Source: Roseivivax sp. THAF197b (GTDB taxonomy: Bacteria > Pseudomonadota > Alphaproteobacteria > Rhodobacterales > Rhodobacteraceae). Taken from it: DNA of 64,000 nucleotides. The notes under the pieces were generated by a model. It did not search any database. It was not told where the DNA came from and saw only the letters and a list, made by a program, of their open reading frames with translations. Shown here piece by piece: positions 36,982-46,607 of the stretch. The stretch lies in contig NZ_CP045318.1 of assembly GCF_009363255.1 (NCBI RefSeq), positions 2,035,501-2,099,500 of the forward strand. The letters run 5' to 3'. Numbering within the stretch: the first letter of the stretch is position 1; each line of letters opens with the position of its first letter. The position numbers and the translations under genes are program-made.

Positions 36982-38829
36982 ATGGCACTCAAGGCCGGCC
37001 GTATTTCCAAGTTCTTCCTGTGGATCCTGATGGGCCTTCTGCTCGTCGGTCTGGCGGGCTTCGGCGCCGTCAACCTGTCGGGCACGGCGCGCAGCGTGGC
37101 GGCCGTGGGCGACCAGGAGGTCAGCGTCGACGCCTATGCCCGCGCGGTTCAGCAGGAATTGCGCGCGCTGCAGGCGCAGCGGGGCGAAGCCGTGACCTTC
37201 GCCGAAGCACGCCAGGCCGGTCTCGACACGCAGGTGCTTTCGCAGCTCGTGCTGACCCGCGCGCTCGATTACGAAGCCAACCGCCTCGGCATCTCCGTCG
37301 GTGACGAAATGGTCGCGGCAGAGCTTGCCCAGGTCGGTGCCTTCCAGGGCCCCAACGGTCAATTCAGCCGCGACGCCTATTCCTTCGCCCTCGACAATGC
37401 GGGCATGAGCGAGAGCGAATTCGAGGAAGACCTCCGCAACGAGATTTCGCGCACCGTCTTTCAGGGCGGCGTCTTCTCCGGGCTGACCATGCCCGCGCCC
37501 TATACCGACGCGATCATCGAATATGCAGGCGAGCGCCGCGACGTGACCTTCGCGGTCCTGACTGGTGCCGATCTGGAAGTGGGCATCGACGCCCCCACCG
37601 AAGACGACCTGCGCAGCTTCTACGACGAGAATATCGACCGCTACACGATCCCCGAGACGAAACGCATCACCTATGCCTGGATCACGCCGGACATGATTCT
37701 CGACAGCGTCGAGGTGCCCGAAGAGACCCTGCGCGAAGCCTATGAGGAGCAATCGGCGCGCTTCAACATGCCCGAGCGGCGGTTGGTCGAGCGTCTCGTC
37801 TTCTCCGACGATACGGCGGCCGAGGCCGCGGCGGCGCGCATCGCGGATGGCGAGATCACCTTCGAGGCGCTGGTGGCCGAACGCGGGCTTGCGCTGTCGG
37901 ATACCGATCTGGGTGCCGTGTCCCGCGACGATCTGGGCGATGCGGCAGAAGCCGTCTTCGCCGCCGAGACGGGCAGCGTGGCGGGTCCCGCCCCCACGGG
38001 CCTTGGGCCTGCGCTTTTCCGCGTGAATGCCGAGCTCGCCGCGGTCGAGACCTCCTTCGAGGAGGCCGTGCCGATGCTGCGCGACACGCTGGTTCTGGAT
38101 CGCGCCCGCCGCGTGATCGCCGCGCAGGCCGAAAGCTACGACAACGAACTTGCAGGCGGCGCCACGCTCGAGGAACTGGCGGAGTCCACGGATCTGACGC
38201 TGGGCCAGATCGACTGGAACCGCGACAGCAACGACGACATCGCCGCCTACCCGGCCTTCAACAGCGCGGCCCGCGCCGCCGCCGAAGACGATTACCCCGA
38301 AATCGTCGAACTGGGCGATGGCGGGCTCTTTGCGCTGCGCGTCGACGGGATCGACGCGCCCGCGCCCGCTTCCTTCGAGGAGGTCGAGGCCGAGGTCTCC
38401 GCCGCGTGGGAGCAGGAGCGGACCACCGCGGCGCTGCTGGAACAGGCAGAGGCGCATGCCGAGGCGATCAGCCAGGGTGCGAGCTTTGCAGATCGCGGCC
38501 TGCCAGACACCGAACTGACCGGTGTGGAGCGGACCGCAGTGCCGGAGCGCCTGCCCCGGAACGCCGTTGCCGATGCGTTTGATGCCGAAAGCGGCAGCGC
38601 CATCGCGGTGGCAGGCCCGGATCGCGTCGCGGTGATCCGCGTGGATGCCATCACCCCCGCCGATCCCGAAAGCGAAGACGCCGTGGCGCTGGCGACACGC
38701 CTGTCCGAACAGGCCGAGGCGGCACTGGCGGACGATTTGTTCCGCGCGCTGTCTGCAGACATCCAGTCCCGTGCGGGCGTCACCGTGAACCAGGACGCGC
38801 TCAACGCGGTCAATTCCTCCCTCCAGTGA
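36982..38829 (+). CDS. ppiD: PpiD-type membrane-anchored periplasmic chaperone
   Basis: 615 residues. A short cytoplasmic start (MALKAGRISK) and one membrane helix (FFLWILMGLLLVGLAGFGAV) are followed by a SurA-type N-terminal chaperone domain (VAAVGDQEVSVDAYARAVQQ), a parvulin-like region (about 240-370; AARIADGEITFEALVAERGL) and a long C-terminal helical part. PpiD helps proteins fold as they leave the Sec channel. The parvulin domain in this family is often inactive, and I cannot judge activity here. trpE begins 7 bases downstream, so the two are likely cotranscribed. Confidence 0.88.
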   Translation: MALKAGRISKFFLWILMGLLLVGLAGFGAVNLSGTARSVAAVGDQEVSVDAYARAVQQELRALQAQRGEAVTFAEARQAGLDTQVLSQLVLTRALDYEANRLGISVGDEMVAAELAQVGAFQGPNGQFSRDAYSFALDNAGMSESEFEEDLRNEISRTVFQGGVFSGLTMPAPYTDAIIEYAGERRDVTFAVLTGADLEVGIDAPTEDDLRSFYDENIDRYTIPETKRITYAWITPDMILDSVEVPEETLREAYEEQSARFNMPERRLVERLVFSDDTAAEAAAARIADGEITFEALVAERGLALSDTDLGAVSRDDLGDAAEAVFAAETGSVAGPAPTGLGPALFRVNAELAAVETSFEEAVPMLRDTLVLDRARRVIAAQAESYDNELAGGATLEELAESTDLTLGQIDWNRDSNDDIAAYPAFNSAARAAAEDDYPEIVELGDGGLFALRVDGIDAPAPASFEEVEAEVSAAWEQERTTAALLEQAEAHAEAISQGASFADRGLPDTELTGVERTAVPERLPRNAVADAFDAESGSAIAVAGPDRVAVIRVDAITPADPESEDAVALATRLSEQAEAALADDLFRALSADIQSRAGVTVNQDALNAVNSSLQ

Positions 38830-38836
38830 GCGCATC

Positions 38837-40351
38837 ATGGCCGATCTGACCCCTTCCTTCGCGGAGTTCGAGACCGCGTATGACGCGGGCCGCAACCAGG
38901 TGGTCTATGCCCGCCTCGCGGCTGATCTCGACACGCCCGTGTCGCTCATGCTGAAGCTGACGGGGGCGGCCAGCGACGCCTTCATGCTGGAATCGGTCAC
39001 CGGTGGCGAGGTGCGCGGGCGCTATTCGATCATCGGCATGAAGCCCGATCTGGTCTGGCAATGCCATGGCGAGGCTGCGCGCGTGAACCGGCAGGCGCGC
39101 TTTGACGCGCAGGCCTTCGAGCCGATGGACGCCGATCCGCTGACCGCCCTGCGTGCCATTCTCGAGGAAAGCCGCATCGACCTGCCCGACGGACTGCCGC
39201 AGGCCTCCGCCGGGCTCTTCGGCTATCTCGGCTACGACATGATCCGGCTTGTGGAGCATCTGCCCGATGTGAACCCCGACCCGCTGGGCCTGCCCGATGC
39301 CACGCTGATCCGGCCCTCCGTGGTGGCCGTGCTTGACGGGGTGAAGGGCGAAGTGATCGTCGTCTCGCCCGCCTGGGTCTCGTCGGGTCAATCGGCGCGC
39401 GCGGCCTATGCGCAAGCCGCCGAGCGGGTGATGGACGCGGTTCGCGACCTCGAACGCGCCCTGCCGCAGCAGGCCCGCACCCTGGGTGAAGCCGCCGAGC
39501 TCGGTACGCCACGCTCGAACTTCACCCATGAGGGCTACAAGCAAGCGGTCGAGCGCGCCAAGGATTACATCCGCGCGGGAGACATCTTCCAGGTCGTGCC
39601 ATCCCAGCGCTGGACGCAGGATTTCCCGCTGCCGCCCTTCGCGCTTTATCGCTCGCTCCGGCGCACGAACCCGTCGCCCTTCATGTTCTATTTCAACTTC
39701 GGCGGCTTCCAGGTCATCGGCGCTTCTCCCGAGATCCTCGTGCGGGTCTTCGGGCGCGAGGTCACGATCCGGCCCATCGCGGGCACGCGGCCGCGCGGTG
39801 CGACGCCTGCCGAGGACGACGCGAACGAAGCGGACCTGCTGGCCGATCCCAAGGAGTTGGCCGAGCATCTGATGCTGCTGGATCTGGGGCGCAACGATAC
39901 GGGGCGGGTGTCGAAGATCGGCACCGTGCATCCCACGGAGAAATTCGTGATCGAGCGCTACAGCCACGTCATGCATATCGTCTCGAACGTGGTGGGCGAG
40001 CTCAGCGAGGATCACGACGCGCTCTCGGCGCTTCTGGCAGGCCTGCCCGCGGGCACGGTCTCGGGCGCGCCCAAGGTCCGCGCGATGGAGATCATCGACG
40101 AGCTCGAGCCCGAAAAGCGCGGTATCTATGGCGGCGGCGTCGGGTATTTCTCCGCAGGCGGCGACATGGACATGTGCATCGCGCTGCGCACCGCGGTGGT
40201 CAAGGACGACAAGCTCTATATCCAGGCGGGCGGCGGCGTGGTCTATGACAGTGATCCCGAGGCCGAGTACCAGGAGACGGTGCACAAATCGAACGCGATC
40301 CGGCGGGCTGCGGCCGATGCGGCGCGCTTCACCGGGACCGGCAACGGCTGA
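38837..40351 (+). CDS. trpE: anthranilate synthase component I
   Basis: 504 residues. The N-terminal half carries the tryptophan-feedback region (LMLKLTGAASDAFMLESVTG), and the C-terminal chorismate-binding domain shows GDIFQVVPSQRW, NPSPFMFYFNFGGFQVIGAS, RPIAGTRPRG, AEHLMLLDLGRND and YGGGVGYFSAGGDMD. It turns chorismate into anthranilate together with a TrpG subunit, which is not encoded next to it. The gene immediately downstream is a cytochrome c, and trpGDC must lie elsewhere. Confidence 0.95.
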   Translation: MADLTPSFAEFETAYDAGRNQVVYARLAADLDTPVSLMLKLTGAASDAFMLESVTGGEVRGRYSIIGMKPDLVWQCHGEAARVNRQARFDAQAFEPMDADPLTALRAILEESRIDLPDGLPQASAGLFGYLGYDMIRLVEHLPDVNPDPLGLPDATLIRPSVVAVLDGVKGEVIVVSPAWVSSGQSARAAYAQAAERVMDAVRDLERALPQQARTLGEAAELGTPRSNFTHEGYKQAVERAKDYIRAGDIFQVVPSQRWTQDFPLPPFALYRSLRRTNPSPFMFYFNFGGFQVIGASPEILVRVFGREVTIRPIAGTRPRGATPAEDDANEADLLADPKELAEHLMLLDLGRNDTGRVSKIGTVHPTEKFVIERYSHVMHIVSNVVGELSEDHDALSALLAGLPAGTVSGAPKVRAMEIIDELEPEKRGIYGGGVGYFSAGGDMDMCIALRTAVVKDDKLYIQAGGGVVYDSDPEAEYQETVHKSNAIRRAAADAARFTGTGNG

Positions 40352-40414
40352 GACCCGGAGAACCACCAGCAAGACCGCACAGAAGACAGCCCGGCGCAGC
40401 GCCCCCGCACGCGA

Positions 40415-40428
40415 TTGATCTCGCTCAA
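40415..40428. promoter_or_regulatory. FNR/FnrL-type box before a cytochrome c gene
   Basis: TTGAT-CTCG-CTCAA matches nine of ten consensus positions and is centred 88 bases before the cytochrome c start at 40510. Confidence 0.6.
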
Positions 40429-40509
40429 GCCTGCCGCCATCCGAGCATGCCACACTTCCCTTGCGCATCCCGGGACGGGTCTGCGCCGTCTCAACAAGGG
40501 AGGTTCATC

Positions 40510-40914
40510 GTGATTTCGAAGCCCAAACGCGCAGCGCTTGCCGCCGTCCTGCTCTGTCTCGCCACGCAAGGTGCGGCACAGGATAACGACCACGGCTCGG
40601 AGCTTTATTCGCAATTCTGCGCCACCTGCCACGGCAGCGGTGCGGCGGGCGATGGCCCGCTGACCGAATTGCTCACCCAGGAGGTCCCGGATCTCGTTGG
40701 CCTCGCCGCAAGGAATGACGGCGAATTTCCGATGCTGGACGTGATCCACATCATCGACGGCCGCACCGGGCTGCGCGCCCATGGCGGGCCGATGCCGGTC
40801 TATGGCGATGTGTTCAGCCGCAACGGCGGTGACGACATGGATTACAGCGGCGTGCTGGAGGCGCGCGGCAAGATCCTGTCGCTCGCCTATTATCTGGAAA
40901 GCCTGCAGGACTGA
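40510..40914 (+). CDS. secreted monoheme c-type cytochrome
   Basis: 134 residues from GTG 40510, preceded by AGGGAGG at ideal spacing; the longer frame from ATG 40447 lacks a ribosome site and would spoil the signal peptide. The signal peptide (KRAALAAVLLCLATQGAA) is followed by ELYSQFCATCHGSGAAGDGP with the heme c site CATCH at 37-41 and an axial Met candidate in GGPMPVYGDVF. It is a small periplasmic electron carrier of the class I type. The FNR-type box upstream suggests it is made under low oxygen, perhaps to serve the cbb3 oxidase; partner is inference. Confidence 0.88.
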   Translation: MISKPKRAALAAVLLCLATQGAAQDNDHGSELYSQFCATCHGSGAAGDGPLTELLTQEVPDLVGLAARNDGEFPMLDVIHIIDGRTGLRAHGGPMPVYGDVFSRNGGDDMDYSGVLEARGKILSLAYYLESLQD

Positions 40915-41097
40915 CCTGCGCCCTGCGGTGCTTTGCAGGTCTCGCCGGGTGGACGTGTTCCGTGCATCCGGCGCAGATAACGCGCCGTTCAGATCGACGC
41001 GTCGGCGTTTCGGTGCTGCGGCTCCCAAACCCCGGGACTTGCGCGCAGCTTTGCCTCCGCGCCCTGCCCTTTGCGCTTCACCTTTCTGAAAATACGC

Positions 41098-41136
41098 AAA
41101 AAACCGCCCGTGCTTTCCCATCGGGAAAGCACGGGC
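41098..41136 (-). terminator. Rho-independent terminator of sufE
   Basis: A perfect 14-bp stem GCCCGTGCTTTCCC/GGGAAAGCACGGGC with a 3-base loop; on the minus strand it is followed by GGTTTTTTG. It lies 71 bases after the sufE stop. On the plus strand it may also stop the cytochrome gene. The rest of 40915-41206 holds no gene. Confidence 0.85.
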
Positions 41137-41206
41137 ATGACATGTCTGCGCGGGCACCGCGCAGCCCTTTGGATCAAGGCCTGCGCGAAGGCCCAGAAAG
41201 CCCCGG

Positions 41207-41617
41207 TCAGGCCGCTTCGACCGCCTGTGCCCGGATCCGCTCGATCATCGCGCGCAAGCCGTTCGACCGCTGCGCCGACAGATGATCGTTGAGCCCGAGC
41301 CGTCCGAGCTCCGCCTTGGCATCGACGGCGGCGACCTGGTCCACCGGCAGCCCGTCATACAACTTGTGCAGCACCGCGATCAGCCCGCGCACGATCATGG
41401 CGTCGCTGTCGCCCTGGAAATGAAAGTCCCCTGCCTCGATCCGGGGATGCAGCCAGACCTGGCTCGCGCAGCCCTCGACCTTGGTGGCAGGCACTTTCAG
41501 CGCCTCGTCGAGCGGCTCCATGTCGCGGCCCATCTCGATCACGAGGCGGTACCGGTCTTCCCAATCGTCGAGAAAGGCGAAATCCTCGACCACGTCTTCG
41601 AATGCGGGCTGTGCCAT
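41207..41617 (-). CDS. sufE: SufE-family cysteine desulfurase sulfur acceptor
   Basis: 136 residues: DWEDRYRLVIEMGRDMEPLD, then VEGCASQVWL with the acceptor Cys, and the C-terminal LSAQRSNGLRAMIERIRAQA, all diagnostic of SufE. It takes sulfur from a SufS/CsdA desulfurase for iron-sulfur cluster assembly. I start at ATG 41617 (MAQPAFEDVVEDF), which has GGAGCGTGC upstream. The other suf genes are not near. Confidence 0.92.
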   Translation of the reverse strand: MAQPAFEDVVEDFAFLDDWEDRYRLVIEMGRDMEPLDEALKVPATKVEGCASQVWLHPRIEAGDFHFQGDSDAMIVRGLIAVLHKLYDGLPVDQVAAVDAKAELGRLGLNDHLSAQRSNGLRAMIERIRAQAVEAA

Positions 41618-41775
41618 GCACGCTCCTTGCGGCTGTTTGCGGATTGTCTTTGTCCTTGAGGTAAGAGACACGACTGCCCGCGTCCAGTGCCCTGGCGCCG
41701 CAGATGGGCTTTTCACAGGCCGATCAATCGGCTAGTGGAAGGGAAACGCTGCGCGAGGCAGCCGGAGGGGCATGG

Positions 41776-42291
41776 ATGTCGATCAGAATACCGCTCGTGA
41801 TCTGTCTGGCTGCGGGCCTGAGCCTGCCGGGATGCGGCACGCGCCTGAACCCGTTCAACTGGTTCGGACAGGCGGAATCGGTGCCCGTCGCCACGGATGC
41901 CGCCAACCCTGCGGCCACCAACCCGCTGATTCCGCAACGCCGCGCGGGTGCTGGTATTTTCCGCAGCTCCGATGATCAGCCCTATCAGGGTCGGCCCATC
42001 GCGCAGGTCTCCGAGCTGTCGATACTGCGTCGTCCGGGCGGCGCCGTCGTGACCGCAACCGGCCTTGCCCCCACGCCCGGGCGCTACGAGGCGCGGCTCA
42101 CCCCTGTCGAGATCAACGATCAGGCACGGCTGGTCTATTCGCTGGATGCCCGCCTCGCCCCCGGCCCCGCGGGCACGGGCCCCAATGCGCGCAGCGTGAC
42201 AGTCGCCGTCTACCTGACGGATCAGGAACTCTCCGGCATCCGCGAAATCGAGGTTCGCGGCGCGGGCAACGCGCTGGTCACGCGCCGCTAA
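41776..42291 (+). CDS. hypothetical lipoprotein (171 aa)
   Basis: From ATG 41776, preceded by GGAGGGG, the protein begins MSIRIPLVICLAAGLSLPGC, a lipoprotein signal with the lipobox LPGC, so it should be lipidated and held in the cell envelope. The remainder has IAQVSELSILRRPGGAVVTA, repeated basic and proline-rich stretches and a C-terminal REIEVRGAGNALVTRR, suggesting a beta-rich fold. I do not recognise a domain. Similar proteins are common in Rhodobacteraceae. It is divergent from sufE and convergent with rnd. Confidence 0.75.
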   Translation: MSIRIPLVICLAAGLSLPGCGTRLNPFNWFGQAESVPVATDAANPAATNPLIPQRRAGAGIFRSSDDQPYQGRPIAQVSELSILRRPGGAVVTATGLAPTPGRYEARLTPVEINDQARLVYSLDARLAPGPAGTGPNARSVTVAVYLTDQELSGIREIEVRGAGNALVTRR

Positions 42292-42315
42292 GCGGCAGAC
42301 GCGTCAAGTCTCCCC

Positions 42316-42344
42316 GAAAAGAGAAGACCCGCCGGGATGGCGGG
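42316..42344 (-). terminator. probable terminator of rnd
   Basis: On the minus strand CCCGCC-ATCCC-GGCGGG is followed by the T-rich TCTTCTCTTTTC, 46 bases after the rnd stop. Confidence 0.5.
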
Positions 42345-42389
42345 CCTTGATCGCTCGTTTGCGCGGCATTCGAAAGCGGGACACTCCGC

Positions 42390-43553
42390 TCAAAGTTCGA
42401 TCACGGAGACCTTCGTGCCATCGGCGGTCAGTGCGATTCGCCCCTCGCAGAGCCGCAGCGCGTCTTCGCCGAATACCTCGCGCCGCCAGCCCTTTAGCGC
42501 CGCCACATCGCGCGCGCCGCTGGCCAGCGCATCGAGATCGGAGGAGGGCGCAATCAGTTTCGGCGCCACGCCCGAGCTTTCCGTGCGCGCCTTCAAAAGC
42601 ACCCGCAGGAGATCGGCCAGCGCCGGGTTCACCTGTCCCTTGTCGGGACCGTTCTCGACCTTGGGCAGCTCCTCCTTGGGCATGGCCTGCCCGCGGGCCA
42701 CCGCATCGAGGATCCCTTGCGCGATTTCGCCTTTCCGCGCCTCGCGCAGCAACAGGCGCGAGCGGCCGAGATCCTCGAAATTGGCGGGCTTCGTCGCGGC
42801 AAGCTCCACCAGCGCATCGTCCTTGTAGACCCGGTTGCGCGGCACGTTGCGCCCTTGCGCGTAGGCTTCACGGAACGCGGCCAACTCGCGCAGAATGGCG
42901 AGGAAACGCGGGCTGGTATTGCGGGTCTTGACCCGGCGCCAGGCATCCTCGGGATGGGTCACATAGGTTGCGGGATCGCCCAGGAGCGCCAGTTCCTCCG
43001 CCACCCAGCGGTGGCGCCCGGTATCGCGCAGCTTCTTTTCAAGGAATTCGTAGATCTTGCGCAGATGGGTCACATCGGCCAGCGCATAGGTCTTCTGCGC
43101 GTCGGTCAGCGGTCGGCGCGACCAGTCGGTGAACCGCGAGGATTTATCGAGGCTTGCGCGCGCGATCCGCTTCACGAGCGTCTCGTAGCCCACCTGTTCG
43201 CCGAAACCGCAGACCATCGCCGCTACTTGCGTATCGAAAAGCGGCTCGGGGATGACACCGAACTCGATCGAGAAGATCTCGAGATCCTGACGCGCGGCGT
43301 GGAACACCTTGACGACCGAGGTGTCGCGAAAGAGCGCCACCAGCGGATCAAGCGACAGATCCGCAGAAAGCGGATCGACCAGGACCGCATCGCCGTCGCC
43401 TTCGCCCTCATGCGGCAGGGCAAGCTGCACGAGGCACAGCTTGGAGTAATATGTCCGCTCTCGCAGAAACTCGGTATCGACCGTCACATAGGGCGCGTCA
43501 TGGGCGCGGGCGCAGAATGCCGCCAGTTCTTCGGTCCGGGTGATCGTCTGCAT
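42390..43553 (-). CDS. rnd: ribonuclease D
   Basis: 387 residues. The DEDD exonuclease domain is visible as VTVDTEFLRERTYYSKLCLV (Asp and Glu of motif I), KVFHAARQDLEIF (motif II) and YALADVTHLRKIYEFL (motif III, with Tyr and Asp), followed by an HRDC domain (RFLAILRELAAFREAYAQGRN). It trims tRNA precursors and other RNAs from the 3' end. Length and order are normal. It lies 83 bases downstream of purN in the same direction. Confidence 0.94.
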   Translation of the reverse strand: MQTITRTEELAAFCARAHDAPYVTVDTEFLRERTYYSKLCLVQLALPHEGEGDGDAVLVDPLSADLSLDPLVALFRDTSVVKVFHAARQDLEIFSIEFGVIPEPLFDTQVAAMVCGFGEQVGYETLVKRIARASLDKSSRFTDWSRRPLTDAQKTYALADVTHLRKIYEFLEKKLRDTGRHRWVAEELALLGDPATYVTHPEDAWRRVKTRNTSPRFLAILRELAAFREAYAQGRNVPRNRVYKDDALVELAATKPANFEDLGRSRLLLREARKGEIAQGILDAVARGQAMPKEELPKVENGPDKGQVNPALADLLRVLLKARTESSGVAPKLIAPSSDLDALASGARDVAALKGWRREVFGEDALRLCEGRIALTADGTKVSVIEL

Positions 43554-43636
43554 ACGGGCCTTTCAAAGGTGTTGTATCCGTGCACACTATCCGAACATGC
43601 ACGGCATGCAATGGAGCGCGATGCCCGTCCCCTCTG

Positions 43637-44224
43637 TCAGATGTCGTGACGGCTGCGATCTCCGGCGGCAAAGCGGCGCAGGCAGGCCGGATAGAGGCGA
43701 TGCTCCTGCTCCAGCACGCGGGCGGCCAGCGCCTCGGGTGTATCGCCCGGCTCGATCAGCACGCGTGCCTGTCCCAGGATCGGACCATCATCGAGCGCGG
43801 GCGTGACCTCGTGCACGGTGCAGCCATGTTCCGCATCCCCGGCCTCGATCGCGCGGGCATGGGTGTGCAGCCCGCGATATTTCGGCAGGAGCGAGGGGTG
43901 AATGTTCAGCATCCGGCCCTGCCAGCGCGACACGAATCCTTCGGTCAGAACGCGCATGAAACCCGCAAGGCAGAGGATGTCGGGATTGGCCGCCATCAGC
44001 CGCTCATGCAGCACGTGCTCAAAGGCCGCGCGATCCCCCTTGAAGGGGCGGTGATCGACGAAATCGGCCTCGACCCCCATCGCGCGCGCCTTCTCCAGCC
44101 CGCCCGCATCGGCGCTGTTGGCCAGCACCAGAACGGGGCGCGCGGGGTGATCGCCCGTCATGCTTTCAGCCAGCGCCACCATGTTCGAGCCGCCGCCGGA
44201 AATCAGCACCGCGACACGCTTCAT
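43637..44224 (-). CDS. purN: phosphoribosylglycinamide formyltransferase
   Basis: 195 residues: [20 protein letters not shown] at the phosphate-binding loop, [19 protein letters not shown], the catalytic [20 protein letters not shown] (Asn and His) and [19 protein letters not shown] with the catalytic Asp. It formylates GAR using 10-formyltetrahydrofolate in purine synthesis. The start at 44224 overlaps the purM stop by four bases. Confidence 0.95.
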   Translation of the reverse strand: MKRVAVLISGGGSNMVALAESMTGDHPARPVLVLANSADAGGLEKARAMGVEADFVDHRPFKGDRAAFEHVLHERLMAANPDILCLAGFMRVLTEGFVSRWQGRMLNIHPSLLPKYRGLHTHARAIEAGDAEHGCTVHEVTPALDDGPILGQARVLIEPGDTPEALAARVLEQEHRLYPACLRRFAAGDRSRHDI

Positions 44225-45267
44225 GCAAGATCGCCCGCATAGCGCACGCCCGGCGCGCCCCCGACCTGGCCGATCACGCAGACCTCCTCGCCCGCGGCGG
44301 ACAGCTCCTCGACGATGCGGAGGGCGCGGTCGGGCGTGACGACCATCACCATGCCGATGCCGCAATTGAAGGTCTTTAGCATCTCGGCCGCGTCCAGCGC
44401 GCCCTGCTCTTTCAGCCAGCCGAAGACCGGCGGCAGATCCCAGGCGCCAAGGTCGATCTCGGCCCCGAGGCTCTGAGGCAGAACGCGCGGCAGGTTCTCC
44501 GTGAGCCCGCCGCCGGTGATATGAGCCAGCGCATGCACGCCGCCTGCCCGAATGGCCGACAGGCAGGGCGTCACGTAAAGCCGCGTGGGCGCCAGCAGGG
44601 CCGCGCCCAGCGTGCCCTCGCCCCAGGGGCATTTCGCGTCCCAGCCGAGGCCCGAATGCTCGACGAGCTTGCGCACGAGGCTGTAGCCGTTGGAATGCAC
44701 CCCGTTCGAGGCAAGCCCCAGAAGCACGTCGCCCTCGGTCACATCGGCGGGCAGCGCCGCGCCCCGCTCGAGCGCGCCCACGGCAAAGCCTGCAAGGTCG
44801 AAATCACCGGGCGGATACATGCCCGGCATCTCGGCGGTCTCACCGCCGATCAGGGCGGTATTGGCCGCTTCACAGCCCTCCGCGATGCCTTCGATCACGG
44901 TTGCAGCGGCATCGAGCTCAAGCTTGCCGGTGGCGAAATAATCCAGAAAGAACAAGGGCTCCGCGCCCTGACAGACGAGATCGTTCACGCACATCGCGAC
45001 AAGATCGATGCCGACGCTGTCGTAATTGCCCGTGTCGATGGCGATGCGCAGCTTGGTGCCCACCCCGTCCGTCGCGGCGACCAGAACCGGGTCGGTGTAG
45101 CCCGCCGCCTTCAGGTCGAACAACGCGCCGAACCCGCCGAGGCCCGCCATGGTGCCGGGCCGGTCGGTCCGTTTCGCGGCGGGCTTGATCCGGTCCACAA
45201 GCGCGTTGCCCGCGTCGATGTCCACGCCTGCATCGGCATAGGTGATCGGGGATTTGCCTTGGGTCAT
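44221..45267 (-). CDS. purM: phosphoribosylformylglycinamidine cyclo-ligase
   Basis: 348 residues, an AIR synthetase: [58 protein letters not shown] and [16 protein letters not shown] are family hallmarks. It closes the imidazole ring in purine synthesis. It forms a two-gene operon with purN. The tRNA-Ile gene lies 115 bases upstream on the other strand. Confidence 0.95.
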   Translation of the reverse strand: MTQGKSPITYADAGVDIDAGNALVDRIKPAAKRTDRPGTMAGLGGFGALFDLKAAGYTDPVLVAATDGVGTKLRIAIDTGNYDSVGIDLVAMCVNDLVCQGAEPLFFLDYFATGKLELDAAATVIEGIAEGCEAANTALIGGETAEMPGMYPPGDFDLAGFAVGALERGAALPADVTEGDVLLGLASNGVHSNGYSLVRKLVEHSGLGWDAKCPWGEGTLGAALLAPTRLYVTPCLSAIRAGGVHALAHITGGGLTENLPRVLPQSLGAEIDLGAWDLPPVFGWLKEQGALDAAEMLKTFNCGIGMVMVVTPDRALRIVEELSAAGEEVCVIGQVGGAPGVRYAGDLA

Positions 45268-45382
45268 CGGAGCTCTCCGCGCTGGGGCTGTCTGCGTTCG
45301 CGCTCGCGATAGCCCATCGCCGCGCGCCCTGCAACGACGCGCTTGACCCGGATGACCGGTCTGCTACTCGGAGAGGTGCTGG

Positions 45383-45459
45383 GGGCCTGTAGCTCAATTG
45401 GTTAGAGCAGAGCGCTCATAACGCTTTGGTTGCGGGTTCAAGTCCTGCCGGGCCTACCA
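45383..45459 (+). tRNA. tRNA with CAT anticodon, probably tRNA-Ile2 (lysidine type)
   Basis: Acceptor GGGCCTG pairs with CGGGCCT (G-T at the first pair), D-arm GCTCAATTGGTTAGAGC, anticodon arm AGCG-CTCATAA-CGCT with CAT, T-arm GGGTTCAAGTCC, discriminator A and encoded CCA. The variable loop TTGGTT and overall match to the E. coli tRNA-Ile(CAU) pattern favour tRNA-Ile2 over elongator tRNA-Met. Confidence 0.9.
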
Positions 45460-45516
45460 GCTTACAATGCCCATTCGGGGCCTATTCGGGGCCGAAACGG
45501 CTGTTTTGCGGCTTGA

Positions 45517-45539
45517 TCTCAGGTTCAGTGAACCTGAGA
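45517..45539. repeat. perfect inverted repeat downstream of tRNA-Ile2
   Basis: TCTCAGGTTC-AGT-GAACCTGAGA forms a 10-bp stem. A short direct repeat ATTCGGGGCC also lies at 45474-45495. No T-run follows. The 304-base stretch 45460-45763 has no convincing gene and no visible duplicate of the tRNA 3' end. Confidence 0.5.
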
Positions 45540-45763
45540 AGCTGTGTTGGACGTCTGAGACATCTACGTTCGCAAGCGCGGCGCGGTTTCACACGCCTCC
45601 TGGGTCAAACATTCAGAGGCCTTGCTTGCTGCCCATGCAGCGGACCGCCGCGAAAGCACAACGACACCGAACCTTTCACGCGTGGCTGCGTGCAGGATCG
45701 TCTAGTAAAATAATGTCAGGCGCCACGAACGCTGCCTTCCCTGCGACAGACCGGTCGATCCGT

Positions 45764-46349
45764 TTAGGTGCCTTGGTTCGACATGCCGAGCAGCCAGTCC
45801 CGCACGTGCAATGAGGCATCGGAAGCGCCTTGTCGGGGCGTCAGGAGATAGAAGTCGAGACCACCTTCGAGAGTGTTGTCGAGCGGCTGCACAAGGTGCC
45901 CGGCCTCCAGATCTCGCTGAACGAGGAAACGGCTTGCCAAGGCAATACCCTGTCCAGCCAGGGCCGCGTCAATCGTCAGTGTTGTCTGGTTGAACCGAAG
46001 TCCGCGCGACAGCTCGACCTCGCCGCCGAAGGCTGCATCAAAGAACTTCGGCCAGAGATCATGCGAGTCGTGCAGAAGCGTCACGCGCGACAAAACATGC
46101 GCGTCGAGGGGGTATTTTGACCGGCGATCAGGTTGGGCGAGCAAACGGCGATGACCACCTGCGGGAACAGGAGATCTGCGTGCAAGCTCGCCCCGAAGGA
46201 CGGCCGTCCCTGCCGCACCGCGAGGTCGATCCCGTCGGCATGAAAGCTCGCGACGCGCTCGGTGGCGGTAATGCGCAGGTCGATCCCGGGATGGGCGTCG
46301 GTGAACTCCGCGAGCCGGGGAATGAGCCACTTCGACGCGAAGGTCGGCG
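45764..46349 (-). pseudogene. LysR-family regulator remnant (effector domain only, frameshifted)
   Basis: The minus strand encodes a LysR effector-binding domain in two phases. The first piece (from about 46349) reads TPTFASKWLIPRLAEFTDAH, GIDLRITATERVASFHADGI and VVIAVCSPNLIAGQ; the second (to 45764) reads VTLLHDSHDLWPKFFDAAFG, IDAALAGQGIALASRFLVQR and PLDNTLEGGLDFYLLTPRQG. The switch falls in the homopolymers at about 46108-46118 (five G, four T on the plus strand). The N-terminal helix-turn-helix, about 90 residues, is missing; its place is taken by the SDR remnant on the other strand. It cannot make a working regulator. Confidence 0.85.
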
Positions 46350-46607
46350 TCCTGTCATCCTCCGGCAAGGGAGAGGCGCTCGCCGAAGATCTCGGCGGCT
46401 TCGGCGTCACCGGATCGAACCGCTCGGTCGAGGATCTCGCACGCCTCGTTGACGGCGCGGTTGACCGTTGGGGGCGCTTTGATGTCCTGGTGAACTCCGC
46501 CGGGCATGGCCCCAAGGGAGATATCATCGAATTCTCCGACGAAGACTGGCATGCGGGCCTCGATGTCTACCTTCTGAACGTGATCGGTCCCATTCGGCTG
46601 ATTACGC
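46350..46607 (+). pseudogene. short-chain dehydrogenase remnant
   Basis: The plus strand encodes an internal piece of an SDR: EALAEDLGGFGVTGS, VDRWGRFDVLVNSAGHGPKG with the NSAG motif, and DEDWHAGLDVYLLNVIGPIR. The N-terminal Rossmann glycine motif and the catalytic Tyr-x3-Lys half are both absent. Upstream it is fused to the LysR remnant, downstream to a membrane-protein piece. In intact loci a LysR gene and an SDR gene often face away from each other, so one deletion across their shared promoter would explain the upstream junction. Confidence 0.8.
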
